Shown: positions 1-5,196 of the stretch, piece after piece
Layout: each line of letters starts with the position of its first letter
How positions within the stretch are numbered: position 1 is the first letter of the stretch
Assembly (NCBI GenBank): GCA_003135495.1
Contig: PLBX01000547.1
Location: forward strand, 5,320 to 15,165
Length of the DNA stretch: 9,846 bases
Direction of reading: 5' to 3'
From: Acidobacteriaceae bacterium
GTDB taxonomy: Bacteria > Acidobacteriota > Terriglobia > Terriglobales > Acidobacteriaceae
The notes under the pieces: generated by a model
The model's input: only the letters and a program-made list of their open reading frames with translations
Told to the model about the DNA's origin: nothing
The model's database searches: none
Program-made: the position numbers and the translations under genes

Positions 1-289
1 CCGCGACAGTCATGGAGCGGACTAGTTGAGTCAAGTTTTTCTGCACGACGTAGGGCCGGGCCTTAGGGCCTGCCGCCGTCTTTCAGGCGACGTCTCTGCA
101 TAGTGCGCGGTGCATGTTCCCAGAGTCATATAAGAACGCCGCGCCAAAGCACGGCGGCAGCCCCAAAGGGCCGGCCTACGTCACTGCAGGAAGGCTCGTC
201 GGGCTGGGGCGAAGCCCCGCTGCTGTAGTGCGTCAGATGTTCAAAATCATCCCGGATTTGTGTTCGGACTCGCATGAATCCCAACCTGT
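1..289. other. Non-coding stretch downstream of the sigma-factor gene
   Basis: I see no convincing gene here. Short open frames lack recognisable protein character and arise from GC-rich sequence. The stretch contains the fold-back element at 41-189 and a small perfect hairpin at 206-218 (5-bp arms GGGGC/GCCCC around GAA). Both lie 3' of the minus-strand sigma gene. The hairpin is not followed by a T-run in the minus direction, so it is not a canonical rho-independent terminator. Nothing identifiable is seen in 1-40 or 219-289. Confidence 0.6.
41..189. repeat. Fold-back element with about 39-bp inverted arms
   Basis: Bases 41-79 and the reverse complement of 151-189 align over their whole length. 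Both begin CTGCA, then GACGTAGG, then a CCGG..CCTT..GGG block, and end in CTGCCGCCGT. Over 47-79 versus 151-182 I count one gap and three mismatches. Weaker similarity continues inward (CTTT..GGCG..CGT), so the roughly 149-nt unit could fold into one long hairpin. It contains no gene. This architecture fits a small non-autonomous mobile element (MITE-like) or a dispersed intergenic repeat, or a structured 3' region of the sigma transcript. No target-site duplication was established. Confidence 0.65.
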
Positions 290-1576
290 CTAAACGCGGG
301 GCAGCGGACAGTGCGTGCCGCGCGCTTCGGCCAGCTTGCGTCGCAGGAATCGCCGCTCTGGTTCGGAGCAGCGGCATTCCAACGCGGAGCGAAAGTAGGC
401 TGCGGCCTCCGTTCGGCGACCCAATTCCAGAAGCAAGTGGCCGCGAATGGCCAGCAGGAGGTAGTAGTGGCGCAGCTTGGGATCGGCCTCCAGGGGCTCG
501 ATCGCCTGAAGCGCGGCCTGCGGCCCATCGACCTTCGCCACAGCGACCGCGCGATTGAGCGCGACCACTGGTGAGGGATGCAACGCGAGCAGTTGATCGT
601 AAAGTTGCAGGATCGACTTCCAGTCGATGGACCCGGTAGCCGAGGCCCGCGCATGGGTGGCCGCAATGGCGGCTTCGACGTGATACTGCGAAACATCGTA
701 GCCGGACATGGACCGGTCGAAATGATGGAAGCCCAACGATATGAGCTGCTGGTCCCAGCGGCTGCGGTCCTGTTCTTCCAGCAGGATCAGGTTGCCCGCA
801 GAATCGACGCGTGCCTCGGTGCGGGCGGACTGCAGCGCCATCAGCGCTACCAGGGCATGGACACGAGGCTGAACTAAAGAAGACGCCGCGATCAATCGAG
901 CTAACCGGAGTGCTTCACGGCATAAATCCAAGCGGATCAAGTCGTCGCCTTCATGCGCTGTGTAGCCTTCATTGAAGATGAAGTAAATCACGTCGAGTAC
1001 TGCGTCCATGCGGCGCTCCATCTCGGCGGCGCCGGGCGCATCCAACGTTAGACTGGTCTCACGAATCTGGCGCTTGGTGCGCACCAGGCGTTGGGCGATG
1101 GCCACGTCATCGGCGAGAAACGCGCGGGCAATTTCACGCACGCTGAAGCCGCCTACGGTTTTCAGGCTGAGGGCGACGCTCGAGTCACGGGGAATGTCGG
1201 GATGGCAGCACAGGAAGATCATGCGCAGCTCGTCGTCGCGGAGCTGTTCTTCGATTCCCGGGTCGCTGGGCGGCATGGAAGCGGAGTTGGTTAGCTCCAA
1301 TACGATCGCGTCGGTCTTCTCGCGAAGCGTCTGGTCGCGGCGCACAACATCAATCGCAATATTGTGCGCTACGCGGAAAAGCCATGCCGCGGGGTTCTCC
1401 GGCGTGCCCTGCGAAGGCCACACCTGAAGGGCCCGCAGCATGGTTTCCTGCACCGCTTCTTCGGCCAGTTCCAGGTGAGCGGGGCCCAACAGGCGCGCCA
1501 GATGCGCGACCATTCGCCCCGACTGACGCCGGAACAAGTGCTCCAGCAACGGTACGGTTTGAGCCACCTCACTCAC
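290..1576 (-). CDS. ECF-family RNA polymerase sigma factor, ECF42-like, with C-terminal extension
   Basis: This 428-residue protein is an alternative sigma factor that would direct RNA polymerase to a specific promoter set. Residues about 10-80 form sigma region 2 (LAEEAVQETMLRAL, then NPAAWLFRVAHNIAIDVVRR). Residues about 112-172 form region 4 with a helix-turn-helix (GGFSVREIARAFLADDVAIA, AQRLVRTKRQIR). Residues about 185-285 match the DUF6596 region (VIYFIFNEGYTA). The tail to 428 is helical and TPR-like (VVALNRAVAVAKVDGPQAAL). That long tail distinguishes this class from minimal sigma factors near 190 residues and, in studied members, is needed for activity. The start is GTG, preceded by AGGGG that overlaps the stop of the DGPF-family gene 9 nt upstream, so the two are translationally linked. 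No membrane anti-sigma gene is adjacent, which is normal for ECF42. Targets are unknown. Confidence 0.93.
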   Translation of the reverse strand: MSEVAQTVPLLEHLFRRQSGRMVAHLARLLGPAHLELAEEAVQETMLRALQVWPSQGTPENPAAWLFRVAHNIAIDVVRRDQTLREKTDAIVLELTNSASMPPSDPGIEEQLRDDELRMIFLCCHPDIPRDSSVALSLKTVGGFSVREIARAFLADDVAIAQRLVRTKRQIRETSLTLDAPGAAEMERRMDAVLDVIYFIFNEGYTAHEGDDLIRLDLCREALRLARLIAASSLVQPRVHALVALMALQSARTEARVDSAGNLILLEEQDRSRWDQQLISLGFHHFDRSMSGYDVSQYHVEAAIAATHARASATGSIDWKSILQLYDQLLALHPSPVVALNRAVAVAKVDGPQAALQAIEPLEADPKLRHYYLLLAIRGHLLLELGRRTEAAAYFRSALECRCSEPERRFLRRKLAEARGTHCPLPRV

Positions 1577-1585
1577 GAGGCGCCC

Positions 1586-1915
1586 CTATGCGCCCCAGGA
1601 CTTCCGGACTTCGATGGCGCCACCGTATTCCAGGTGCGGATGGGTCCCGGCGATTGCGACCGCTTCTTCGTAGCTCGCGGCCTCGATGGCGTAGAAGCCA
1701 CCCAGGACTTCCTTAGTCTCGCTATAAGGGCCATCGGTGGCGCGCGACTTCCCGCGTAATACTTTACCGGCGTCGGCGGCCAAACGAATGCCTTGTTTGT
1801 AATACGGGCCTTTGCCCCACGCCATGTACTTCTCGAGGGCCTTTTGCATCTCTTCCGGACTTAATTTCATCCAGTCCGCGGGGTTGTCGTAAAGCATCAA
1901 CAAAAATTGTGCCAT
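1586..1915 (-). CDS. YCII-related (DGPF-family) protein, partner of the ECF42-like sigma factor
   Basis: This 109-residue soluble protein has the YCII-related fold, a small alpha/beta barrel-like domain found in dimers. It starts MAQFLLMLYDNPADW, and residues 61-64 read DGPY followed by SETKEVLGGFYAIEA. That is the position of the DGPF signature in proteins encoded beside ECF42 sigma factors, here with Tyr replacing Phe. Its biochemical role is not known; related domains have been proposed as small enzymes or ligand-binding partners. The ATG has a strong ribosome-binding site, AAGGAGA, complementary to 1921-1927 and 5 nt away. The gene ends 9 nt before the sigma gene, so the two almost certainly form one transcript. 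Family assignment is secure; function is open. Confidence 0.92.
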   Translation of the reverse strand: MAQFLLMLYDNPADWMKLSPEEMQKALEKYMAWGKGPYYKQGIRLAADAGKVLRGKSRATDGPYSETKEVLGGFYAIEAASYEEAVAIAGTHPHLEYGGAIEVRKSWGA

Positions 1916-2004
1916 GTTCGTCTCCTTTAGGGGGTCTTGGGTCTTGCATCGTAATAACGGATCAGGCCCGCCGAAATCGACACGCTCCGAAGAATTATTT
2001 TGGC

Positions 2005-2382
2005 CTAGATTCCCATCTCCTTGAATGCTTCCCTTGCGATACGAAAGCTATCCACAGCCGCCGGAACTCCGCAATAGATGGCGACCTGGAGCAGTACTTC
2101 CATAATCTGATCCTTGGTAAGGCCGTTGTGAATGGCGCCCTTTACATGCATCTTCACCTCATGGGGACGGTTGAGAGCGCTGATCATGGCGAGGTTCAGC
2201 ATGCTGCGCGTCTTGCGGTCCAGGCCCGGACGGCCCCAAATCTCGCCCCAGCAATACTGCGTCACCAGCTCCTGAAGAGGACGATTGAAGTCGTCCGCGG
2301 AACTGATCGCGTGGTCGACGAATTCCTTGCCCAGCACGTCGCGCCGGATGGCGAGACCCTTCTCGTACATTTCTTTGTCCAT
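2005..2382 (-). CDS. Carboxymuconolactone decarboxylase (CMD) family protein, PcaC-like
   Basis: A 125-residue all-helical protein close in length to PcaC (about 130). Gamma-carboxymuconolactone decarboxylase acts in the protocatechuate branch of the beta-ketoadipate pathway. The family core is clear: WGEIWGRPGLDRKTRSMLNL (45-64), then E75, H79 and H85 in the EVKMHVKGAIHNG stretch, and a C-terminal ITMEVLLQ-type helix (DQIMEVLLQVAIYCGVPAAV, 91-110). The AhpD-type CxxC peroxidase motif is absent: the only Cys residues are 44 and 104. It is therefore not an AhpD-like peroxidase. No other pca gene is visible, so a role in aromatic catabolism is unproven; many PcaC-like proteins act elsewhere. 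The ATG is preceded by AAGGAAGG about 7 nt away. The gap to the DGPF gene is 89 nt, so it may or may not be cotranscribed with it. Confidence 0.88.
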   Translation of the reverse strand: MDKEMYEKGLAIRRDVLGKEFVDHAISSADDFNRPLQELVTQYCWGEIWGRPGLDRKTRSMLNLAMISALNRPHEVKMHVKGAIHNGLTKDQIMEVLLQVAIYCGVPAAVDSFRIAREAFKEMGI

Positions 2383-2412
2383 TGTGAACCTTCCTTTTAT
2401 TTAGGTCGTGGC

Positions 2413-2525
2413 TTGCGGGAGAAAGCGAAGGGGACAGACCGCTCTGTCCACTGCCGCTCTGCACGGAGGAACTATTGTCCACCGCGGGGGACAGAGTAGT
2501 CTGTCCCCTTCGCTTCCTCCCACAA
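2413..2525. repeat. REP-like element: two nested hairpins in an outer inverted repeat
   Basis: Left hairpin: GGACAGA (2432-2438), loop CCGC, TCTGTCC (2443-2449). Right hairpin: GGGGACAGA (2487-2495), loop GTAG, TCTGTCCCC (2500-2508), a perfect 9-bp stem. The outer arms 2413-2439 and 2499-2525 are inverted copies, 25 of 27 matching, each containing AAGCGAAGGGGACAGAC or its near copy. Two palindromes in opposite orientation with a short unique centre is the layout of BIME/REP pairs mobilised by RAYT transposases in many bacteria. It begins 5 nt after the stop of the dehydrogenase gene and ends about 30 nt before the CMD start, so in RNA it could stabilise or attenuate between them. Confidence 0.8.
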
Positions 2526-2529
2526 CCTG

Positions 2530-3429
2530 CTAAGTTTTCGAGCCGACTTCTACACCGGCCCATCTCTCGACCGGCTTGATCATCTCCGTCATATCCGCTT
2601 CCTGGCCTTCGCTGGCAGTTGCGATCGCGAGCATTTGCCGCACGGCGCTGCCTACCACCATCGGCACTCCCAACAAATCGGCTTCTTCCATGCAGAGCCG
2701 GACATCTTTGTTCAGAAGTCCAATCGCGAACCCGAGGTTGAAGGTCCTGGGGATAACGTAGCGGGGAATCTTATCCTCTGTCGCGCTGTTCTTGCCGGTG
2801 CCCGCGTTGATGCAATCCACTACCTGACGCGGATCGAGGCCGGCCTTTACGCCCATCACCACCGCTTCCGAGCCGATCGCCATCGCTGTTGCGGATAACA
2901 GATTGTTCAGCAGCTTCATGGTCTGGCCCTGACCGGGTTCTTTGCCCACATGAAACAGTTTTCCCAGATGCGCGAGCACCGGCTTCACGCGCGCAAAGGT
3001 TTCGTCTCCGCAGGAAACCATTACGGCGAGCGTCCCCATGCGCGCCCCTTTCAGGCCGCCGCTTACGGGAGCGTCCACTTCCACGATGTTCTTCGCAGCT
3101 AAGCCGTGGGCCACGCGCTTCTCATAAGAGGCGCCGGTGGTGGACGTGTCGATAAAAATCTTGACCCGAGTCCCTTCGATGATGCCCGCAGGCCCCAGTG
3201 CAACCGCTTGCACGATGGGTGGCGTGGGAAGGCTGGCTAGTACAATCTCGGCCGCGGATGCTACGTCAGCCGCCGAATGGGCGGGATGCGCGCCGGCCTC
3301 GACCAGAGGCTTCATGGCGGCCTCGCTGGGATCGTAAATCGTCAGCTTGTAACCGGCGTCGATCAAGCGTCGAGCCATCAGCCCGCCCATTCTCCCGACG
3401 CCTACAAATCCTATGCTCTCGTCTGCCAT
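2530..3429 (-). CDS. NAD(P)-dependent beta-hydroxyacid dehydrogenase (3-hydroxyisobutyrate dehydrogenase family)
   Basis: A 299-residue cytosolic oxidoreductase of normal family length. The N-terminal Rossmann domain carries GFVGVGRMGG (8-16), ending at Y32-D33 (IYDPS), which suggests NAD preference. The substrate-binding motif DAPVSGGLKGA spans 119-129. The catalytic helix GQGQTMKLLNN (166-176) supplies the family Lys at 172 and Asn at 176. The C-terminal half is the helical dimerisation domain. Members oxidise 3-hydroxyisobutyrate or reduce tartronate semialdehyde, succinic semialdehyde or similar; the sequence alone does not pick the substrate. The ATG has only a weak upstream purine tract. 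It diverges from the DedA gene across 63 nt, and the REP-like element follows its stop. No valine-degradation or glycerate genes are nearby to narrow the role. Confidence 0.92.
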   Translation of the reverse strand: MADESIGFVGVGRMGGLMARRLIDAGYKLTIYDPSEAAMKPLVEAGAHPAHSAADVASAAEIVLASLPTPPIVQAVALGPAGIIEGTRVKIFIDTSTTGASYEKRVAHGLAAKNIVEVDAPVSGGLKGARMGTLAVMVSCGDETFARVKPVLAHLGKLFHVGKEPGQGQTMKLLNNLLSATAMAIGSEAVVMGVKAGLDPRQVVDCINAGTGKNSATEDKIPRYVIPRTFNLGFAIGLLNKDVRLCMEEADLLGVPMVVGSAVRQMLAIATASEGQEADMTEMIKPVERWAGVEVGSKT

Positions 3430-3441
3430 TTCGACATGGTA

Positions 3442-3466
3442 ACAGGTCCCTTTCCACGGGCCCTGT
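3442..3466. promoter_or_regulatory. Dyad in the divergent intergenic region
   Basis: Bases 3442-3450 (ACAGGTCCC) pair with 3458-3466 (GGGCCCTGT), eight of nine positions, around a 7-nt loop. A second overlapping odd palindrome, CCACGGGCCCTGTGG (3454-3468), shares the right arm. The dyad sits between the divergent dehydrogenase and DedA genes, which are only 63 nt apart, so it may be an operator shared by both or a leader hairpin. Which protein would bind is not evident. I could not assign convincing -35/-10 pairs for either gene here. Confidence 0.4.
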
Positions 3467-3492
3467 GGTAATCTCCAAGTTCGGGGTAGATT

Positions 3493-4305
3493 GTGCCGGA
3501 GAGTCTCGCAACTTTACTGAAGTACGGCTATCCAAGCCTGTTTGTGCTGCTTTTCATGGAGGCCATCGGGCTGCCTGTTCCAGGCGCGATTGTTCTATTG
3601 ACCGCGGGTGCGGCGGCGGCCACCGGCGTTCTTCACGTGGGCACTTCGCTGCTGATTGCGGTGATGGCCATGCTGGTGGGCGACACCCTTCTCTATGTGA
3701 TCGGGTGGAAGACGGGGTGGGCCTTCCTGGGCGTGTTATGCCGCCTTTCGTTGGATCCGGAGAGCTGCATTTTGAGATCGTCGGAATCCTTCTATCAACG
3801 CGGCCGGGCCGCGCTGGTGGTTGCGAAGTTTCTGCCCGGCATCAATACCATGGCTCCGCCCTTGTCCGGAAGCATGAGAATGCGTCCGCTCACGTTTCTG
3901 TCTCTGGACCTGTGCGGAGCGGCTCTGTACATTTCCGCGTTCTGGGGGACCGGCTTTCTGTTCAGCGAGGTGCTGAAGAAGATTGTGGTAGGCATTCAGG
4001 CATTCGGCGCGATCCTGGAGCGGGTGATCGTCGCGGCCCTGATCTTCTACATCGGGTATCGCCTCTATGTCCACCTGAAACAGCGCAAGCTGGGCTTTGC
4101 GCCCCATCTGCATGTCAGCACTCTGGCGGCGCTCGCCAATGCTCCTAATCCTCCGCCGATGATCATCGCCGACGTGCGGAGCCATGGGTACTACGACAGA
4201 GGCGCGCTGCGCATCAAAGGTTCCATTCGGCTGGATCCGAATGCGTTACCCGCCTTGCTTCCCACCTTACCTAAGGAGAAGAAGATTTATCTCTACTGCA
4301 CTTGA
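3493..4305 (+). CDS. DedA-family membrane protein fused to a rhodanese domain interrupted by in-frame TGA
   Basis: Residues 1-200 are a DedA (SNARE-associated/VTT) membrane domain with hydrophobic spans near 13-23, 30-45, 50-70, 136-155 and 175-193. It has the family signatures E23 with GLPVPG (26-31) and AKFLPGINTMAPPLSG (111-126). DedA proteins include transporters of undecaprenyl phosphate and related lipids. From about 205 a rhodanese domain follows: MIIADVR (223-229), IKGSIRL (241-247) and YLYCT (266-270) with catalytic Cys269. Codon 271 is TGA, where relatives, as I recall them, have Cys in a CxC motif (YCTC). If translation stops, the rhodanese domain lacks its C-terminal half. If TGA is decoded, the product is 323 residues ending at 4464. 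The start is GTG; GGGG lies 6 nt upstream and no earlier in-frame start gives a better DedA N-terminus. It diverges from the dehydrogenase gene. Confidence 0.85.
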   Translation: MPESLATLLKYGYPSLFVLLFMEAIGLPVPGAIVLLTAGAAAATGVLHVGTSLLIAVMAMLVGDTLLYVIGWKTGWAFLGVLCRLSLDPESCILRSSESFYQRGRAALVVAKFLPGINTMAPPLSGSMRMRPLTFLSLDLCGAALYISAFWGTGFLFSEVLKKIVVGIQAFGAILERVIVAALIFYIGYRLYVHLKQRKLGFAPHLHVSTLAALANAPNPPPMIIADVRSHGYYDRGALRIKGSIRLDPNALPALLPTLPKEKKIYLYCT

Positions 4306-4464
4306 GCACGCGAAGCCACCAGCGCCCGTGTGGCGCGTCAGTTACAGGATTTAGGATTTAAAGTCTTCGTGATCGCCGGTGGTCTCGGCGCATGGCGCAA
4401 AGCCGGACACGCGGTTGAACGAGTTCCGAACGACGATCTGGTCAAACTGCCGACATTCAACTAA
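4306..4464 (+). pseudogene. Continuation of the rhodanese domain beyond the in-frame TGA
   Basis: In the same frame as the DedA-rhodanese gene, 52 sense codons run from the TGA (4303-4305) to TAA (4462-4464). The translation is rhodanese-like throughout: AREATSARVARQLQDLGF, then KVFVIAGGLGAWRKAGHAVE, then a typical ending (VPNDDLVKLPTFN). The helix after the active-site loop, the GGLxAWxxAG motif and the C-terminus are all intact, and no other stop or frameshift occurs. The segment has no start codon or ribosome-binding site of its own that would make a functional protein. It is therefore either the remains of a recently truncated gene or the C-terminal part of a selenoprotein or readthrough product. 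Confidence 0.85.
4308..4338 (+). promoter_or_regulatory. Hairpin just downstream of the in-frame TGA; possible SECIS-like structure
   Basis: ACGC (4308-4311) pairs with GCGT (4335-4338). After a 3-nt bulge, GCCAC (4315-4319) pairs with GTGGC (4330-4334), closing a 10-nt loop. An alternative fold pairs GCGCC (4322-4326) with GGCGC (4332-4336) around CGTGT, with the loop beginning 22 nt after the TGA. Bacterial SECIS elements are hairpins in this position with a G-containing apical loop (often GG or GU). The fit is loose, and GC-rich coding DNA forms such hairpins by chance. Confidence 0.3.
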
Positions 4465-4467
4465 GCC

Positions 4468-4488
4468 TCGGTCGTCGGTCCTTGGTCC
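4468..4488 (+). repeat. Three tandem heptamers, consensus TYGGTCS
   Basis: TCGGTCG (4468-4474), TCGGTCC (4475-4481) and TTGGTCC (4482-4488) follow each other without gaps. A degenerate fourth copy, TTGGCAG (4489-4495), supplies the -35 hexamer of the next gene. The array starts 4 nt after the TAA that ends the rhodanese frame. Confidence 0.6.
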
Positions 4489-4517
4489 TTGGCAGACTTC
4501 CGCTACTTTGCTATCGT
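4489..4517 (+). promoter_or_regulatory. Sigma-70-type promoter for the MocA-like gene, predicted leaderless
   Basis: TTGGCA (4489-4494, 5 of 6 to TTGACA), a 17-nt spacer and TATCGT (4512-4517, 4 of 6 to TATAAT). The -10 box ends 6 nt before the ATG at 4524, so transcription should begin on or beside the A of the ATG. No Shine-Dalgarno sequence precedes that ATG, which agrees with a leaderless mRNA. Confidence 0.5.
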
Positions 4518-4523
4518 CCCCTC

Positions 4524-5168
4524 ATGGGGCGCACTCCCAGCTTTTGTGCAGTAATCCTTGCCGCGGGTGAATCCACGCGTATGGGTCGGGACAAAGCTTT
4601 GCTGCCGTGGCCACGTCAATCAGGAAATGCGGCTTTCGCTGACACGTTTCTTTCGGCGGCGATTCGGCTCTTCTTCTCTCACGTCGATGTGGTGCTCGTC
4701 GTAGCCGGGAAAAATGTAAATGCGCTGTCACCCATTATCTACGCTAACGGTGCATCTCTGGTGATCAATCCCGATCCGGGCCGTGGACAATTCAGCTCGC
4801 TGCAAGTGGGTTTGCACGAAGTTTTGAATCGCGGTCGCGATGCCGCAATGATCACGCTTGTCGATCGTCCGCCGGTACGCTCAGAAACCATCGAGACTCT
4901 GGAGTTGGCATTCGAATTGGCTGCCACTCACAGGAAATGGGCGGCGGTTCCCGAGTACCAAGGCAAGCACGGGCATCCCATTTTAATAGGTCGCGAAATG
5001 CTCGAAGCATTTCTTCGAGCGCCAGAAACATCAAATGCCCGCGAAGTGGAGCACGCGCATCAAAATTACATCGAATATGTTTTGGTCGACGATCCGTCGG
5101 TCGCCATGAATGTCGATACTCCGGAGCAGTATTCTTCCCTTCCCTCACCGCTTTTGCCGGTGACATAA
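4524..5168 (+). CDS. Molybdopterin-type nucleotidyltransferase, MocA/MobA-like
   Basis: A 214-residue cytosolic enzyme of the NTP_transf_3 family, which joins CTP or GTP to molybdopterin or activates other phosphorylated substrates. The nucleotide-binding signature AVILAAGESTRMGRDKALLP spans 9-28, with Lys24 as the conserved base. LAAG rather than LAGG resembles the CTP-using MocA branch. Further motifs are GRGQFSSLQVGL, the metal-binding VDRPP, the GKHGHPILI block and NVDTPEQY near the C-terminus. VDRPP stands where most relatives have CD.P. An upstream TTG in frame (4482) was rejected because it lies upstream of the promoter -35 box and would add 14 residues without homology. No molybdoenzyme or cofactor genes are adjacent, so molybdenum cofactor maturation is likely but not shown. 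The HAD phosphatase gene follows 28 nt later. Confidence 0.85.
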   Translation: MGRTPSFCAVILAAGESTRMGRDKALLPWPRQSGNAAFADTFLSAAIRLFFSHVDVVLVVAGKNVNALSPIIYANGASLVINPDPGRGQFSSLQVGLHEVLNRGRDAAMITLVDRPPVRSETIETLELAFELAATHRKWAAVPEYQGKHGHPILIGREMLEAFLRAPETSNAREVEHAHQNYIEYVLVDDPSVAMNVDTPEQYSSLPSPLLPVT

Positions 5169-5189
5169 TTTTCCGACTGCGGATAAAAC
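5160..5189 (+). promoter_or_regulatory. Putative promoter for the HAD phosphatase gene, predicted leaderless
   Basis: GTGACA (5160-5165, 5 of 6 to TTGACA), an 18-nt spacer and TAAAAC (5184-5189, 4 of 6). The -10 ends 7 nt before the ATG at 5197. The bases between are pyrimidine-rich (TCTTCTC) and contain no Shine-Dalgarno sequence. The -35 overlaps the last codons of the upstream gene. Confidence 0.4.
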
Positions 5190-5196
5190 TCTTCTC

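Noticed and set aside
206..218. GGGGC/GCCCC hairpin as a rho-independent terminator of the sigma gene
   Set aside because: There is no T-run after the stem on the minus strand.
126..377. 83-codon minus-strand open frame near the window start
   Set aside because: It overlaps the sigma gene end and the fold-back element, has no recognisable domain and no ribosome-binding site.
247..696. 149-codon minus-strand frame inside the sigma gene
   Set aside because: Out-of-frame shadow of the sigma factor, Arg/Pro/Ser-rich, no homology recognisable.
3198..4148. Long plus-strand open frame of 316 codons
   Set aside because: It overlaps the dehydrogenase gene in antisense and DedA in another frame, with an Arg/Ser/Gly-rich composition typical of shadow frames in GC-rich DNA.
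3736..4185. Antisense frame of 149 codons opposite the DedA gene
   Set aside because: Conserved DedA and rhodanese motifs are all on the plus strand; this is its complement.
4482..4523. TTG start giving a 228-residue MocA-like protein
   Set aside because: It lies upstream of the likely promoter, has no ribosome-binding site, and adds 14 residues without family resemblance; ATG 4524 begins just before the nucleotide-binding strand.
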